Below are positions 63,501 through 64,000 of a stretch of DNA of 64,000 bases, one piece after another. The first letter of the stretch is position 1; each line of letters starts with the position of its first letter. A model generated the notes under the pieces. It made no database searches. It was not told the origin of the DNA and saw nothing but the letters and a program-made list of their open reading frames with translations. Position numbers and translations under genes: made by a program. This stretch comes from Candidatus Poribacteria bacterium (lineage in GTDB: Bacteria > Poribacteria > WGA-4E > GCA-2687025): the NCBI GenBank assembly GCA_018644665.1, contig JABGQA010000114.1, positions 62,001-126,000 of the forward strand. Reading direction: 5' to 3'.

Positions 63501-64000
63501 GGCTGACGCGCCCATCAGACGCCGCCTCGGAGCCGTCGTTGCGCAGCCGCAGCGTCACGACAACGCGCTCGCCAGGCTCGACGATGCCATCGCCGTCACC
63601 TGTGGGAGACGGATCGGCTACGGTCGTCTCATCGCGGACGAAGTGGATCGACGACGCGACGATTGGGAACGTAAGGATGAAGCGCCACGGGCCGGCGTTG
63701 CTCGCCGTCACCGTGATGGTAATGACGGCATCGCCCGACGGAGCCGCAGGCGGGACCGGGTAGTTCAGCCAGAGCGAGTGCGCTTCACCTGCTTCCCACG
63801 TGCCTTGAGACCCGGCGACAGGGCGGGAGCCTATGGCAGGTTCATCGCCGAACGCGCTCACATGGACGTCAAACGCCGTGGCCTGTCCGCTATTGTGCAA
63901 AGAGAACGTGATGAGCGGCCACTCGCCCGGGTTTGCCAGGCCGTCCCCGTTGCCGTTGTGGTCGTTTACCGACGCCCAGGTCGAGACGAAATCCGGCCCC
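60538..64000 (-). CDS. Giant secreted modular protein, array copy I (5' end beyond window)
   Basis: The frame continues to the window edge, reading VSTWASVNDHNGNGDGLANP before the first internal TTG. The signal peptide and start therefore lie outside. More than 1150 residues are visible, with at least nine modules, the first partial. Modules 3, 4 and 6 are canonical (WVFDPAPGGNRDGRAVPGER, WVFDPEPGGNRDGVATPGEQ, WVFDPAPGGDRDGQAEAGER). Module 3 is shortened by several residues late on (FSISADATVSVTADDGGPW, lacking PHDV). Module 7 has no loop (LTRASVEAGGSRALG). The C-terminal sorting domain is complete (NYPNPFNPETWIPFDLSEAA, AYWDGRNDFGERVSSGMYMY, MRRMVVRK). The array, and its promoter, probably continue to the right. 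Confidence 0.9.
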   Translation of the reverse strand, partial: GPDFVSTWASVNDHNGNGDGLANPGEWPLITFSLHNSGQATAFDVHVSAFGDEPAIGSRPVAGSQGTWEAGEAHSLWLNYPVPPAAPSGDAVITITVTASNAGPWRFILTFPIVASSIHFVRDETTVADPSPTGDGDGIVEPGERVVVTLRLRNDGSEAASDGRVSLTVRDPHATVLAGEAMHAEWPAGTTRETDFVLDLGEGFTAPELSLFFQVSGSTWGPWHFSHVVPVLVPAPEFALENAWVFDPAPGGNRDGRAVPGERIRPRVRLRNIAAAGARNVDVTMAVDDPDVTVLRDLVAHDAWPAGEARNNDSLIFSISADATVSVTADDGGPWQFDVRFTIHEPSISFALASSWVFDPEPGGNRDGVATPGEQVLPRIRLRHVGIEDAREVEVTLSTDDPDTTIIRGRVSHSIWPAGAARNNDGFVISIAPDALLHDATLVARVSTSNGDASEFTVSLSVGAPRVEIVHRNSWLFDPEPDGNHDMRASPGEGVLPRVRLRNDGPSTALNVRVSLEFDDAAVMVDQGEVTQARWEPGAAITHSGFAIRITPDATPHEVIGIVTVSAGNGGPWQFPFVFPIVYRPAEFVARSSWVFDPAPGGDRDGQAEAGERVLPRLRLLHVGSEEARNARVSLTTDDADVTIVQAEAAHEAWAPGEARNSGFVVDVAPDAAVHDVTLRATVLADNGGPWDMSFTLPITGPAIAFAYQGLTRASVEAGGSRALGIRLRHVGGEPLEAVRITLASTDPDVSVGTAQVTHSTWLPGETRDSGDVTVSAATDALPRAVSLVVSVTTEQGGLWQFEVPITIERTTVYRMWGSSVSDPAPGGNSDGTANRGETVVPDVRIENHSLESFDVVATLTTDDPDLTIVDGVDTRSTWPGLPRRSRFQNLSDFQILIADDAVAHEATVTVTIAASHGDPRSHTFSFDISAALAKPPAFALRNSWAWDPQPGGNHDGQANPGERVFPRVRIASTGGPATGVQAVLSIIDDDITVVNGIVTHEAWPSGEARNNNGFVLDISETATPHDVEAVLSVTADNGGPWQFAVTIPIVAQEVVAETALLANYPNPFNPETWIPFDLSEAAEVTVSVYDPRGVVVRRLDLGRLAPGAYRRRSAAAYWDGRNDFGERVSSGMYMYELRAGASRQMRRMVVRK

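Overview
The window is GC-rich, densely coded bacterial DNA with no rRNA, tRNA, CRISPR array or insertion sequence that I can recognise. The best clue to lineage is the C-terminal sorting domain repeated in the last 30 kb (PNPFNPETWIPFDL followed by YWDGRN and a terminal MIVRK). As far as I know this is characteristic of Candidatus Poribacteria and related groups. The Gfo/Idh/MocA dehydrogenases, the URO-D-like protein, the FGE-like protein and the PQQ-propeller lipoprotein fit that habit, but the placement is an inference.

Region 1 (1-8363) is mixed accessory and envelope DNA. A minus-strand run holds two family 9 glycosyltransferases (one cut by the window edge), a PAP2 phosphatase and two small exported proteins. 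It is followed by an FkbM methyltransferase, an FGE-fold protein that lacks the usual copper-binding cysteines, an orphan BMP-type binding protein, an ankyrin protein and a TlpA-like thioredoxin fused to a possible discoidin-like domain. Region 2 (8748-19208) is a tight plus-strand phosphate and polyphosphate island: mgtE, a DUF47 (PhoU-like) partner, Pit transporter, universal stress protein, Na/Pi cotransporter with a PhoU tail, PPK2, Ppx/GppA, a CYTH protein and an unknown 551-residue protein. Together these could take up Pi and Mg2+ and make or break polyphosphate.

Region 3 (19215-23716) holds a small hydrolase, a lipoprotein peroxiredoxin whose catalytic cysteine codon is an in-frame UGA followed by a SECIS-like hairpin (a probable selenoprotein), a glycine-rich 11-residue-repeat protein, and a histidine kinase whose response-regulator partner is a pseudogene. 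Region 4 (24089-33509) looks like a sugar-related accessory block: a 1293-residue PQQ-propeller lipoprotein, an unknown 434-residue protein, a NeuD-type acetyltransferase, two Gfo/Idh/MocA dehydrogenases and a URO-D-like protein. Two copies of a 40-bp palindromic repeat lie between its genes.

Region 5 (33595-64000) is the most striking part. At least nine consecutive minus-strand genes, each about 3.2-3.6 kb and separated by only 19-22 bp, encode paralogous secreted proteins. Each has a signal peptide, eight or nine modules of roughly 115 residues with a GNxDGxxxPGE loop, and the same C-terminal sorting domain. Stretches that are nearly identical between non-adjacent copies suggest recent exchange between genes. 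The array runs off the right edge of the window.
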